The position numbers and the translations under genes are program-made. Source: Impatiens glandulifera (Eukaryota > Streptophyta > Magnoliopsida > Ericales > Balsaminaceae). Taken from it: a stretch of 64,000 bases of DNA. Shown piece by piece: positions 42,770 through 55,472 of the stretch; the first letter of the stretch is position 1; the number at the start of each line of letters is the position of its first letter. The stretch spans positions 99,723-163,722 of the forward strand of contig NW_025919580.1 of assembly GCF_907164915.1 (NCBI RefSeq), in the 5' to 3' direction. Under the pieces are notes generated by a model. That model did no database searches and was not told the origin of the DNA. It worked only from the letters and a program-made list of their open reading frames with translations.

Positions 42770-43478
42770 GTTCTTTAGATAATTTTTGCTCAAATATTTT
42801 GTTGATAATGTTCTTGTGAAATGTTTTGAGATATGAGAGGTTGTTTATATAGCCAAGGGTTCGGCTAGGTTAGGGATGTGAGCATGCTTAATGATGTCAT
42901 CAAGTAATTAATATGAGGTTAACTTGTTTAGATGTACAATGGTTAGTTCCAATGTAATGGTAATGATGGCTAAAGATTTTCATGATTAAAATAAATATAT
43001 GGATGAAATGTTAGTCTTTCTCTCTTGATGATGGACGCGTGTCGTCATCTCGATTGAGGTAGACTGTTTTATGATTTATAGGTTCCATTTTCAAGGTATG
43101 CATGGAAACGCGTTTAGCCGTCCCAAGTTAGCCAGAAAACTTCAGTTTACCGAAACCATGATGTATTTTATTGGTTAGTTTTCCATGACTGGTTTTATCG
43201 AGATAGCTTATTCCGGTGTGAAGAAATGTCGAAACAAATCGACATTTGTTCAGCTTTGGAGTAAACTATCTATTTTACCAAGTCATTTGAACCGCTCAAT
43301 ATAAATACATGTGATTTGGTAGTGTGAGTTTGTCAGGCATAACCGGAGACATCTTTCCGGTTAGCATCCTTGAGTGTTTAATTTCCTATTTAGGTACGGC
43401 TTGAGAAGCGAGAGCTTCTCCTTAAGCTCATACACCAGTTTTTCATGATGATGTATGTTTGAGAGCATGCTTTAATGT
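42770..43478 (-). promoter_or_regulatory. Spacer and promoter of acc1 (element F)
   Basis: Non-coding. TATATAAA on the minus strand (TTTATATA at 42844-42851), 75 bases before ATG 42769; AGCATGCTTAATGATGTCATC just upstream matches the acc1 promoter region of A in reverse complement terms. Confidence 0.6.
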
Positions 43479-44950
43479 TTATGGCATAAGTTGTTTACTA
43501 CCAGTAACTCCTAAAATATTTCTGAAGTAAGAAAACTTAGCTTCCTGTAGCGGTTTGGTGAAGATATCAGCCACTTGTTGTTTAGTTGAGACATACTCCA
43601 GCCGGATGTGTTTTTGCTGCACATGCTCCCGGATGAAATGATGTCTTATGTCAATGTGTTTAGTTCTTGAGTGCCACACCGGATTATATGTGATTGCTAT
43701 TGCGCTTGTGTTGTCACAGAAGATTGGAGATTCTTCAGCAGTTACACTGAAATCTTTGAGTTGCTATTGGATCCAAAGAAGTTGTGCACAGCAGCTTCCA
43801 TCTGTTAGGTACTCCGACTCTGCGGTTGAAGTTTCAACTGAAGTTTTCTTTTTGCTGTACTATGAGACCAGTCGGTCTCCTAGAAACTGACAAGTCCCAC
43901 TTGTGCTCTTTCGATCAATTTTGCAGCCTGCATAGTCTGCATCAGAATAGCTTATTAGATTGAAACTAGAGTCTTTTGGGTACCATAGTCCCGCGTCTTG
44001 AGTTCCTTTCAAATATTTTAGAATCCTTTTAGCCGCGGTATAATGTGATTGCTTTGGATTGGCTTGAAATCTCCCGCATACTCCGACCGCGAATAAGATG
44101 TTCGATCGACTAGCTGTTAGGTAAAGTTGTGAACCGATGATTCCTCGATATGATGTTATGTCTACTACTTGACCGTCCTCGTCTTTGTCTAACTTTACAG
44201 ATGAGATCATTGGTGTAGCCGTCTCGGCACATGTGTCCATTCCGAATTTCTTCAACAGTTCGGCTGTGTATTTTGGCTGGCTTATGAAAGTTTCGGTTTC
44301 AATCTGTTTGACCTGAAGACCTAGGAAGAAACTTAATTCTCCCATCATACTTATTTGAAATTTGTCAGTCATCATTTTTGAAAATTTATCACATAATTTT
44401 GGATCGGTTGAACCGAAAATAATATCATCAACATATATTTGAACAAAATAATATGTGTTCCTTTTTCTCAAATTTGAAAAGAGTTTTATCAACCGAACCT
44501 ATTGTAAACTTGTGATCAAATAAAAATGTGGTTAATGTGTTGTACTAGGCTCTTGGAGCCTCTTTTAAACCATAAAGAGCTTTGTTTAGTCGGTAAACAT
44601 AATTCATTTATTCTGAACTTTTGAAACCTGGAGGTTGTTCAACATACACCTCTTCATTTATTTACCTTTTAGAAAAACACTTTTAACATCTATTTGAAAA
44701 ACTTTGAAATTTTTAAAAGCCGCAAATGCCAAAAATATTCTAATGCCTCAAGTCTAGCCACAGGAGCAAATGATTCTTCAAAATCAATGTCTTCTTCCTG
44801 TTTGTAACCTTGAGCCACTAGTCGGGCTCTGTTCCTCGTAAATAAACCGTCTTCATTGAGTTTATTTCTGAATACTCATCTTGTTCCTATGACCGATTTA
44901 TGTTTCGGTCTAGGGACTAAGTACCAGACTTTATTTCTCTCAAACTCGTT
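43479..44950 (-). pseudogene. Reverse transcriptase and RNase H of element F, with stops
   Basis: RT around 44800-43990: [16 protein letters not shown] (decayed), TAG for the Trp of PRAW near 44550, YVDDIIFGSTDPKLCDKFSK, MGELSFFLGLQVKQIE, QPKYTAELLKKFGMDTCAET. RNase H: SYSDADYAGCKIDRKSTSGT, DRLVS then TAG (Trp), AESEYL-DGSCCAQLLWIQ then TAG (Gln), FCDNTSAIAITYNPVWHSRT, VADIFTKPLQEAKFSYFRN. Catalytic YVDD is intact; the RNase H is broken twice. Confidence 0.9.
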
Positions 44951-46344
44951 TAGTTCCTCTTTTGCATTGCTAAAATCCAATCGGGATCTAGCAAAGCTTC
45001 ATCCACTTTTTTCAGCTCAATTTGTGATATGAAAACTGATTTTTCATATTGTTCCAAATTTTGTCGCCTAGTTCGGACGAGTGATGAGATGTTACCTATT
45101 ACTAGTTCAAGAGGATGATTTTTATTTCTTATGAGGTTTATTCTGGATGTGTCTTCCAAGCATCTGGTTGACTGATCAAGGTTAGACGGATCGGTAGGCT
45201 GAACAGAGTCAGATTGACCGATTTCTTCAATTGAAACTGAAGCGTCAACTTTCTACGGTAAAGCAGCTTGATCAGGCTGAGGTTCAGCATCAACCGCTTG
45301 ATCATTGACAAACCGTCTATAGACCGGAATCTCATCTTCATCATCAAAATAGATATTGAAATTTTCCATTCTGTTGTGAAGGTCGAAGGGTAATGCAGTG
45401 TTTCGTTCAACCGATTCATCAAAAACAACATGAGATGTTTCTTTAACCGTTAAAGTTCTAGTGTTGTAAACTCCATATGCTATACTTACGGCTGAATAGC
45501 CCAACATTATTCCTTCATCGGATTTTGCATCAAAAGCGGTCAAATAACTTTTGTCGTTGATGTGAACATAACACTTACAGCCAAAGATCCTAAGATACCA
45601 GATATTAGGAACTTTGTTATGGTATATTTCAAAAGGAGTTTTAGTAAAACGTTTAGTAATTAAAGACCGGTTTTGAGTATAACAAGCAGTATTGATAGCT
45701 TCGGCCCAAAATTTTTGAGCAACACCCAAATCGGCTATCATGGACCTTGCAGCTTCCTTGAGAATTCAGTTTCTTCTCTCAGCTAGGTCATTTTGTTGAA
45801 GTGTTCTAGCACTAGACAACTCGTGCCTAATACCAGAATCATCAAGGAAAGTAGTTAAAGTACTATTTATAAACTTGGTTCCTCTATCACTTCTGATTCG
45901 GTTAATTCGGATAGATTTCTCATTTTGTATCCTCAAAAGTAGTTTGATCAGGTTTGGAGTAGCTTGATTTTTAGATTCCAAAAATGTTACCCAAGTAAAT
46001 CTAGAATAATCATCAACAACTACCATGGTATAATGCATGCCTCCTAGACTTTTTACTCTAACCGGACCAAACAGATCCATATGCAATAATTCTAAGTATC
46101 GTTCGGATTGAAAGTTTCTTTTGCTTTTGAAAGATGATTTTATTTGTTTTCTCATTTGACATGCAGCACATACTTTATCTTTGAAAAAATTTATGTTTGG
46201 AAAACCATGAACCAATTCTTTAGAACATATAAAGTTTAAGGTTTTGAAGTTTAGATGGTTTAGCCGTTTGTGCCAGAGCTAGTTCGGATCATTCCTAGCT
46301 ATCATGCAGACAAGATTTTCAATTTTAGTTTTCCAATCAATTTT
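44951..46344 (-). pseudogene. Integrase of element F, degraded
   Basis: Zinc-domain Cys pair CAACQMRKQIK (46150 region), LHMDLFGPVRVKSLGG, VVVDDYSRFTWVTFLE, SARTLQQNDLAERRN around the catalytic Glu, MIADLGVAQKFWAEAINTAC, FGCKCYVHINDKSYLTAFDA, KSDEGIMLGYSAVSIAYGVY, and the acidic joining stretch DDEDEIPVYRRFV. Frame breaks near 45760 and 45250. Confidence 0.87.
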
Positions 46345-46720
46345 TTAAATGTTTCCTATCCGGTTTCCGATTAATAGTGTATCACCTTGATGATTTTTAA
46401 CAATGCATGCATGTTTATGAAATTCAACCGCGTAAACTACATCACACATTTGACTTATACTTAACAAGTTAAAATGCAAGTTTTCTACTAAAAGCACGTT
46501 ATTTATAGACAGGTTACCATGGATAATTTTACCCTTGCCTAAGGTTCTACCTTTTGAGTTGTCACCAAAAGTGATCATTGCTCCGGTTTCATAGATGATA
46601 TCGGCTAGAAGTCCGCTGTCGCCGGTCATGTGTCTTGAACACCCGCTGTCCAAGTACCATTCCGAGTTTTCCAGCTGCGTGATCCTCCTAACCTGCAAAA
46701 AATAAATATTTACACATTTC
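46345..46720 (-). pseudogene. Aspartic protease of element F, active-site triplet kept
   Basis: Reads ENSEWYLDSGCSRHMTGDSG, TFGDNSKGRTLGKGKIIHGN and LHFNLLSISQMCDVVY. The DSG triplet is present, in contrast to A (DIR) and B (DNG). Flanking breaks in gag and integrase still prevent a whole polyprotein. Confidence 0.85.
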
Positions 46721-48605
46721 TGGTACCCACATTCAGTTGGGTTTGTGGTTGATTAGTCCCTTTAGGATCTAAACTTTAATAAATCGGATCACTTTCCCAG
46801 TGATAGTTTTAATCGATTTTCCGGTACCCGGCTTGACAATTTCTTGTCTTCCGAATAGTACCTTATGTTGTCGTGATGGTGATGGTATATTAGTTCTTGT
46901 TGAACGTGTGTTGGTTTGTCTATTTACTGACCGGTTGGCTTTCCTTCTCTTAGGATGAAGCTATTTCTCCGAGTCGGTTGAACCTACATATTTTATCTCT
47001 TTTTCCGGTTTTAAATCATATTTTGCCTCAGTGTCGGCTGAAGAGCTCTTGACAAATCTTATGAAAGGAAGATTGTCTTTTATGAGTTTCATCCCGTTTG
47101 GAGAGGTCATGTTGGCGGATCTGTCGTTTTTGTAACCGAGACCATAATTGCATTTAGGATGTCTTTTATAGTTACACATTTGATTTACGGCTTCACGGGA
47201 TCTTTCCCAAGCAGCCGTAACATATCTGGTTCTTTCATCTTCTTCGGTTACCGATTGAATTGTCTCCTTGAGCTTCTCATTCTCTAAGGATAGTCCGACC
47301 GGTTCATATACCGTGGTTTCGAATGGCTCACCAGCGGTACCACTTGACTCTCCAATTTCATATTTTGACCGGGTCGGTATATAAGTAGACAAGTTTCTGA
47401 ACTCAGTGACCATGTCGTTGAGTGCAGTAACTAGATCATATTTAGTAATTTCATCAGATGCGAAATCAAATACCTCTTCTTCATGTGCCATGAAGCATGT
47501 AATTCTTTCTTCTTCGTTTTCAGTATCGGAGTTAGCCCAATCGCTTCCACCATCAGATGTGATGAGTGTCTTCTGAATTTCACTTCCTGCACCGGTTTGC
47601 TGATTGTTGTTCCTTTGATAGTTGTTTCCTTGGTTGTCATTTCTTTGGTAAACATTCCTATGGTAGTTGTTTCCTTGGTAGTTGTTTCTTTGGTAATTGT
47701 TTCCCGGTTTTCGGTCGTCTCTCCTCGGTTTTCTGCATTCCGACCTGTAATGACCAAACCGTCAAAGTTAAAGCATCTTACATTTGATTTATCGGCATAG
47801 TTATAGTTAAAGTTGTTGTTCGATGATTTATTCTTCTTCATGAATCTCCCGAATTTCTGTGCTAGCATGACCATCACGTCTTCACTGATCTGGTCAGCGC
47901 TTTTGACGGGAGCCAGAACGGTTGATACATGGACCGCTGGTTCCACCGATGTCACCAAGGCTCTAGTTGCGGTTGATGTTGATGTTTCGTCTTCGATCCG
48001 AGATTTTATCTCGAATTCGTAGGCTTTCAGATCCTCAAACACGTCGTGCAGCTTCATCTGTCCGAGGTTGCTTGATTCCCTCATCACCATAGTTTTGATA
48101 TCCCATGCACTTGGTAAAGATCTCAAAGCTTTTATGATGATCTCCCGGTTATCATATCTCTTTCCAAGTGTGTGTAGCTCGTTGACTACACTGGTGAACC
48201 GGTCTCTGATTTCTTTCATTTTTCTCCCGGTTTCATCTTGATGTTCTCATATTTTTGAGTTGCCACCAAGATTTTGTTCTCCTTAGTTCTATCATTTCCC
48301 TCATGGATCTTAATGATCGTTTCCCAGGCTTCCTTTGCATTTTGACAATCTGAAATTTTGTTGAACGTGTTGTCATCTATCACTTTGAAGATATGTCTCA
48401 TGCAATGGTTGTCTAGGTTGTTTCTTCTTCGATCTTCAGCCATCCATGCTTCTGTCTCCTTGTTGATCTTTATCGGTCCCTCCTTTAGAACTTTGCTCAT
48501 CTCATCATCCAGCGTGATCAGATGTAGGTACATCTGTTTCTTCCAGCCGCTAAATGCTTAACTATTTAGCATCGGTGGCTTGTCATTGTGGGTCATGCTT
48601 CCCAT
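46721..48605 (-). pseudogene. Gag and linker of element F, broken
   Basis: Start MGSMTHNDKPPMLNS (48605) followed by TAA where A has Glu; MYLHLITLDDEMSKVLKEGP, CMRHIFKVIDDNTFNKISDC, a frameshift near 48220, DRFTSVVNELHTLGKRYDNR, SLPSAWDIKTMVMRESSNLG, QISEDVMVMLAQKFGRFMKK, then CFNFDG with the second knuckle Cys changed to Phe and a frame slip. Linker part 47491-46961: MAHEEEVFDFASDEITKYDL, YVTAAWERSREAVNQMCNYK, GMKLIKDNLPFIRFVKSSSA. Serves as the uninterrupted reference for the site hit by A in B. Confidence 0.87.
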
Positions 48606-48636
48606 CTTTTTCGGTTGCTTAAGTGTTAAGATTCCT

Positions 48637-48648
48637 GCTCTGATACCA
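48637..48648 (-). other. Primer binding site of element F
   Basis: Minus-strand TGGTATCAGAGC, a perfect match to the usual initiator-Met tRNA complement, two bases from the LTR end at 48651. Confidence 0.82.
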
Positions 48649-48650
48649 CT

Positions 48651-49892
48651 TGTTAGGATCGAGATCGCCCTTAGAGGACCGGGGTCCTGCTTTTAAGGGT
48701 GAACGCTTAACAACACAACACACACTGGTAATAGTCCGGTTAGAGACTAAACCCGCTTCTTAACACTACGCAAGCTGTCACAAAACTCTTGAACTGGGTT
48801 CAAGTGCGGAAGTGGTTTGTTTTAGCTTGAAGCAACACACACAGTTCGGTTTGGAAGGTATTTAGAAGGAGATATCGGTTTAAAGAGAAAGTCGGTTTAG
48901 TTTAGGAAGTTATTAGTTATTTCGGTTCGGTTTAGATGTTTCGGTTAGATTTGAGTGAGTAAGCCGGAAAAATGAAAGTAAAGAACACGAGACAGGATTT
49001 TATGGATGTTCGAAGTTTAATCTCCTACGTCACCCCTTTTCTCAAATAGTGAGAAGGATATTCACTAAGGAATATTACACAACCACAACACACAATTCGA
49101 ACGAGTCTTATTTATTGCTCGTCAGTTACACCACTCACAATGATGTAATACAATACTTTTACTCAATGGTAAAATACAAACACAATACAAAAACACTTTC
49201 GAGAATTTCAATCACTGTTCGAGGTGGTACGTAAGATCTTTCGTTGTTACTTCTCTCTTGTAAAAGCTTTTTCGTAGAGATCTCACGCGTGTGTTTCTTC
49301 GGCACCATTGGCTTCTATTTATAGAGAAAATATGACAACGGTCATAATTTTCTCTCTTCGCTTGATTGGTCATTTGTAGCCACGCCGGTCAGGTTCAGAG
49401 GTTGCATGCACGCTTTGTCATTTTGGACACTTGGCAACCATGCATTTAGGCCGGCTTGCATTTTTGACACTTGGAATACATGCATTAGGTCAGTCGCCTG
49501 AATCAGATGTTGCTTGTAGAGTTAGATAAACCGTTTCATCATTGTTTTCGTTGAATGCTTTTGATCCAGATCTTATCTTCTTGTATATTTTCGAGAAATC
49601 TCTATATCGTCATATTACGTCATTTTCTCAGATTCATCACTTTTCATATTTTTTCGTTGAGTTTTTATGATCTTCAATAAAGAGTGAGTCAACCGGATGG
49701 ATCAGCCGGATGATGACATTTTTACTAGTCGATCTGGTTGAAGAGGTTCAGCCGGTTTCACAGACTATGACCAGATCATTGAGTCAAGTATTTCAACCGG
49801 TATGATGCGGCTTGATCTGTACCTGCACAGGAAAGTTGAGATTGATTAAGTTATTTGGCCGGTTAAAATTAATCTACTTAATTTTTCTAACA
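48651..49892 (-). repeat. 5' LTR of element F
   Basis: Minus-strand TGTTAGAAAAATTAAG (from 49892) to CGATCCTAACA, 1242 bases. TATA box at 49316-49323. A 20-base-scale insertion (CATTGTTTTCGTTGAATGC region, about 49540) distinguishes it from the 3' LTR. Confidence 0.92.
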
Positions 49893-50560
49893 TATATATA
49901 AATATTCTAGTTTCTTTCTTAATTTTTAAAATCCAACTTTATTGATTTGGTGCTTTCTATTTTTCAAATATGATTAACTTATTATTTTTGTTATATATCT
50001 TTATTTTAAAATAAAGTTTGATCTCCTTTTTAGCCAAACAAATCAATCAAAATGTGATCAAATCTACATATCCATCAAGAAACGGATCCAGAAATACGAG
50101 TTGGGGGTGGGCTTGAGAAAAATTTTGGTGGGTTTAAAAATAACGAGAAAATTATTGATAAAACGATTTTGTATAAAGATAATTTATTTTTTCCAAATAT
50201 TCTAAATAAGGTGTGCCTGGTTAGAATATGAGTTATTTGGAAATGATTAATTTATTGTTAAATAATATGCTTTATTTATATTTTGATTGCTAGAGGTAAA
50301 ATGCTTAAGAAAATCAAAATACTTTCTATTTAATTACAAACCGGATCTTCTGATATCGATTCTCGTGTTCCCCTGTTGCGGACCAATCAAATTACAATAT
50401 TATTATTATATTAATAAATCAATCTGGGTAGGAGAGGGAGGAGGGAGAATCCTAAATCCGGGTTTCATTCCGGGTTCACCCCAGACGCCGTTAACGGAAT
50501 GGTCAGTTAACGTACGGAATTAATATATTATTCATATGCTCCAGCGAAGATCACTTCTCT
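49893..50560. other. Non-repetitive flank, no gene seen
   Basis: AT-rich, ending in GGGTTTCATTCCGGGTTCACCCCAG and a GTTAACGGAATGG stretch. A 78-codon open frame on the plus strand has no domain, no neighbour support and ordinary intergenic composition. Nothing else stands out. Confidence 0.5.
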
Positions 50561-51835
50561 TTGGGCCCCATGTGAGAGGGAAGGGTGAGAAGCGAAGGGA
50601 GCGAAGATTTTCCCGCCCAGGAGCCCTATCCTTCATGTAAACCCCCCAACCCACCCATGAGAAGACCGTTTGCCTGTCATGAAAATACATTTACCCTTGT
50701 ATGTAAAGACTAAAATTAACATGAATTTAATATTTCCATTTATTAAATATTAATTCAATTTATTAAAAATGACATGCAGCGAAGAAATCTTCGCTTAAAT
50801 TACTTCATTCTTTTTTTTAATTTTTTATTAAATTTTTATTTACGAGGAGACGCTCGGAAGCGAAGACTTATTCGCTTCAAAAATTTTTAAACTGACCTGC
50901 ATGTAAACCCCTCAACTCACCCATGAGAAGACCTCTTGCCTGTCATGGAAATACACTTACTCATGTATGTAAAAACCAAAATTACATTGAATTTTATATT
51001 TCGGTTTATTAAATATTAATTCAATTTATTAAAAATTACATGCAGCGATAGAATCTTCGCTTCAATTACTTCATTCTTTTTTTAAATTTTTTTATTAAAT
51101 TTTTATTTACGAGGAGACGCTCGGAAGCGATGACTTATTCGCTTCAATTATTTTTAACCTGACGTTCATGTAAAAACACCATCCCTCCCATGAGAAGACT
51201 GCTTGTTTGTCATGGAAATACGCTTACTCGTGTATGTAAAGACCAAAATTACATTGAATTTTATATTTCGATTTATTAAATATTAATTCAATTTATTAAA
51301 AATGACATGCAGCGATAAAATCTTCCCTTCAATTACTTATTTTTATATTTTATTTTTTTTATGAAATGTTACGAGCATAGATTTGCATTATTAAATATTA
51401 ATTAAATTTATTAAAAATAATATGTAGCGAATAAATATTCGCTTCGATTACTTCATTTTATTTTTAAATTTTTTTTTGTAATTTTTATTTAAGAGGAGAT
51501 GATTTGTAGCGAAAAAATATTCGCTTAAATTACATAATTTAATATTTAAAAAAATTTCAATCTTAAATATACGAGGAGACTGTTTAAAGCGAATAAATCT
51601 TCGCTTCAATTATTTTTAACCTGACGTTCATGTAAAACCCCCTTCCCTCTCATGAGAAGACTGATTACCTCTCATGTAAATACACTTAATGAGGGAATTT
51701 ACATGCATCGAATAAATCTTCGCTTCAATTACTTATTTTTATATTTAAAATAATTTATGATTTTTTTTACGAGGATACGATATAGAACGAATATTTCTTC
51801 GCTTCAATTACTTATTGTTATAATTTCAATTTCCT
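50561..51835 (+). repeat. Tandem ~267-bp repeat with GCGAAGA..TCTTCGC dyads
   Basis: CATGTAAA(A)CCCC...CCATGAGAAGAC starts recur at 50634, 50900, 51167 and (after a 462-base step) 51629. Each unit holds GACATGCAGCGA(A/T)(G/A)(A/G)AATCTTCGCTT, an AT-rich arm and TTTACGAGGAGACGCTCGGAAGCGA. The GCGAA...TTCGC dyads occur at least nine times (for example 50778, 51047, 51424, 51508, 51587). Sited directly upstream of the Ulp1-type gene. Confidence 0.8.
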
Positions 51836-53929
51836 GCTACAATTCCACTCTTCATTTTCATAAGCAACTGTTCATATTCTTCTCTCTCTATCTCCCGGCG
51901 ATCATCAAATATTCAACGTTGAAACCCTAGAGATTTCTTCTATTCTACAAGGATTTCTTCTGAAAATGTTAGAAAACCACGGCAACAACATGGAAGTGGA
52001 TACCTTCGACTCCCGAGAGGTCGTTTTGTCAGTTTGTAACAGTATAAACGAGAACGAAACTGTCCCCAATCCTATATCCAACGTCAATCCCCGCAATAAA
52101 CCAAAGAGGTAGGTTAATCTTATTGTGTTTAAATATTTTTTACTAATTTTACACCCGTTTATTCCATTTATTTAGTTGAATACTGATTTATGTTATCCCA
52201 CCAAAAATAATGACTTCGAGGTTTAACTTGGTTACATATGAAAGGAAGAGGAAGAAAAATACGAAGACGAACACGAAGACGAATACGAAGTCATCGACTG
52301 ATGAATCAGTTTCCACAGTTGCTGTCGAAGCTACTGATATTGCTACAGGTACTACACATGTTGATGAGATTTTACCACCACTTTTTCCCCCAAAAAAAAT
52401 CAATGTTATTCCTACATCCACTCCACTAGTCGATGAAGAGTTACCAACACCACCCCCAGAAACCACTAATATTGCTCCATGTACTACACTAGTCGATGAA
52501 GATTTACCACCATCTCTCCAAAAAATCAAAACCATCAAAAAAAGGAAAGTGGCATTTCTAACAAGATCATCCCCTCATGGCCTTTATCAAATGATTCCTA
52601 AATTGAGCGTAGAATAGAGGGAAGATGTGAAGTAAATCGGGTTTGGTTCTCTTCTTACATTGGGTGTCTCCACTTGCCCAGGGCATTTTTCGAGATACGT
52701 AATCAAATCTTTTGACCCGGATAAGAGTTCTCTGGTATTGGCCAACGGTGAGGAGATCCTTATCGATGAAGATCTCGTCCAGCTCGTGATGAACCTCCCG
52801 AGAGGGCCAATGAACGCAGTTGAGTCCGCTGGGGGACAAGACTAAGGACCCTAATTTTTTTAATTTCTTGAGGGATAGGAAGACCAAATGGACCGGGGAA
52901 GACTCAAAAGCTCCTGAAACATTTTCTATGATACCCAAGATATTAAGTAACACAAGTGCAGACAACGATTTCAAAATCGACTTTGTTGTCTCAAGTTTTT
53001 TATGTCCAGTTCAAAATTCACGAGCCAGGTAACATGTATTCAAACCTATTATATATTTAATTGTATTTGTGATTACTCACACATGTATTTTATTCATTTC
53101 AGGTTCAAAATTCTCAAATCCTTAATGGACGTTGATAACATAAAGGAGCTGAACTGGTGCCACTTCACACTACAACGATTGGTTGAAAGTGTATGAAGTT
53201 GGAAAGAAAAAGAAAGTAAAGATAAAAATCCATATTTTGATGGACCTATAACCCTTTTATTGGTAAATAATTCCTCTCTTGTATATGATTTATAATTATA
53301 GGTATCAAATATTTACTAACATGTTTCCCATTCCCTTACTCCAGATTTGCTACCTAGATGGTGTTTTTGTGGAAGGTGTACGTTAGCCTTATGAAAGGAA
53401 ATTTTCAATCATCTCTTGTTGGGATGACGTCACAGTGTTAGAGTTTACCACCTTAGAAGGTCGTGCCGGGGGTTTTGGGCTGGGGAGGGCAAGGGCGCGC
53501 CTAGCAGATAAAGAACCTGAGAATCTAGTTGATTTGGTGGAAGTAAATGAAGACGATGATGGGGTATGTGGAAACAAGAAATTGACTCACATTTGTCTAT
53601 AGTTTCTTGTTTTTGAGAATAATAAAATATGTTTTTCATAATCTACAGATGTTGACATCCAAAATCCTGCAAACTTTTAAAGATACAGCCCAACAGCTTA
53701 ATTACCTATCAGGGGAGTTGAAGAAACGCAACATTGATACGAAGCCTTTTTTTTAGGCTGGTTTCCTGAACCTAAGAGAGTCTGAAGGGTTCATGAAACA
53801 CTTGAAGGTGGTGAATGATGCTGAGGTTCATGTAAGTGGGGAAGATCCTCCAAGTGAGGCACTTGGGGACATTTTAGAAAGTGCGGGCTTGAAAATTAGT
53901 AGTCCCCTGGTTGAATACACCTATGAGAA

Positions 53930-54400
53930 TGCAGCTGAGGAGAATCAACATAATCCATCACCCCGTGCAACACTGAATGAGTTTGAGGATTCAGTTGAGC
54001 GCAATGAAGATAATCCATCACCCCGTGCAACACCGAATGATTTTGAGGATTCAGTTGAGCACAATCAAGATAATCAGTCACTCCCTCTTCAACCGAAAGA
54101 TCTTAAGGATGCAGTTCTGCACAATGAAGATCAATCACTCCATGTTCAACAGAAAGATCTTGAGGATGCAGTTCTGCACAATGAAGATCAATCACTCCCT
54201 GTTCAACAGGAAGACCTTGAGGATGCAGTTCTGCACAATGAAGATAAATCACTCCCTGTTCAACAAGAAGATCTTGAGGATACAGTTCTGCCCAACAAAG
54301 CTCAGTCACCCCTTGTTGAACCAAATGATAAGGGTGAACGGAAGGAAGAGGTTGAGGAAAACAAAGCTCAGTCACCCACAGTTGAACCAAATGATCAGGG
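53930..54400 (+). repeat. Coding minisatellite of 57-60 bp in exon 5 of copy 1
   Basis: In-frame repeat of 19-20 residues, type DAVLHNEDQSLHVQQKDLE, about seven copies with drift from EDSVERNEDNPSPRATPND to TVLPNKAQSPLVEPND. Acidic and Gln-rich, likely disordered linker between the N-terminal domain and the protease. Periods are multiples of three, so the frame is kept. Confidence 0.85.
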
Positions 54401-55130
54401 TGAAGGGAAGGAACAGGGTGAGGCTTCTAAAGCTGTTGAATCTTCTGAAGATGAAGATGATGGGGTGGGACGCGTCAACATTAGAGACTATCCTAAGAGG
54501 AAGATCACAAAAATTCCTGTGCACCTTTGATCCCCTTACATGAAAGAGGTTGCGGATAAGTTGGACCACAAAATAACCAACAAGGAACAAAGATTGGCTG
54601 ATTTTGTGTTTTCTGAAGACCTGGCTGAAAGGTAAGTTACTTAGCATGCTTTTAGAAATTTGAAATACGAAAGTAGTTATGTTCTTCTAAATGAATCTAT
54701 TTTGCAGCGTCGTTCTATACGAAGGTGCACCGGGTAATATACCCGTTAACTATTTCAAACATTGAAACTGCAGGAAGAAATTGCGAGCGAAGTGGTGGAC
54801 GCTTGGGCCATACTTCTGCACTACAAATTCAGTAGGTTTCCAAGGCATAAACAACGAATAATTTGTTTTCCATCAATATCACATGTAAGTGCTTCTCTTG
54901 TTTTTGTGTTATGTATCCTTCAATGTACTTGACTTTGATACTCTAGACTTATTTTGCAGGTTAATATGCAGTATGGTTGCACCTTATTTTGCGAATCCCT
55001 TGAAGAAGACATGATAAACTTCAAAGTCTCAAAAGAAGACCTAATTTTCGCTGACCTGGTATGTACATATCCCTCAATTCCAAGTAATGAGTATGCAATC
55101 AAATAATAAATATTTGTGTTCTTTTTACAG

Positions 55131-55472
55131 ATATTCCTACTTGTCGTCCATGCCCGTCATTTCTATCTTGTATGTGTGAATACTAAAGCCTCCCGAATCG
55201 ATATACTAGACAACTCACGTCGTCCGCATAAAATGAAAATTCTAGACAAGTATACCACTTTGAAGAAACACATCGATAGTTTTGGGACTTTCTTGGAAAG
55301 GCAAGGCCTAGAAAAAATTGCTGAAAAGGTTAAAAAATACATGATAACGGCCCCAAAGCTGAATTGGCAAGACAATACAAACAAGAAAGACTGTGGTGTA
55401 TATTTAATGAGACATATGGAAACATATAGAGGAGCGGTGAAGGATTGGGATATTGACATCAACGAAGAAAAT
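55131..55472 (+). CDS. Ulp1/C48 catalytic exon (intact part of copy 1)
   Basis: Open between a TTTTTACAG acceptor and an AAT-GTAAGT donor. Contains catalytic His (HARHFYLV), Asp (IDILDN), oxyanion Gln (NWQDN) and Cys (KKDCGVY) in C48 order and spacing of about 90 residues from His to Cys. Cysteine proteases of this clan remove SUMO or related modifiers. Listed separately because all catalytic residues survive although other exons have stops. Confidence 0.75.

Larger units (their letters stand above)
35679..49892 (-). mobile_element. Element F: complete-length Ty1/copia (AACCGG family), minus strand
   Basis: LTRs 48651-49892 (5') and 35679-36897 (3'), primer site 48637-48648, gag, pol, acc1, acc2, acc3 in the same order as A. 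Flanks are TTTAT (35674-35678) and TATAT (49893-49897), four of five bases alike, a probable decayed target duplication. It is independently inserted next to D (37 bases between the LTRs). All genes carry stops, so it is not autonomous, but it supplies the uninterrupted comparison for A and B. Confidence 0.9.

Noticed and set aside
35674..49897. Exact target duplication for element F
   Set aside because: Flanks TTTAT and TATAT differ at one base in AT-rich DNA; reported only as probable.
50287..50523. 78-codon plus-strand frame
   Set aside because: No homology I recognise, no promoter or neighbour support, random-length frame in AT-rich DNA.
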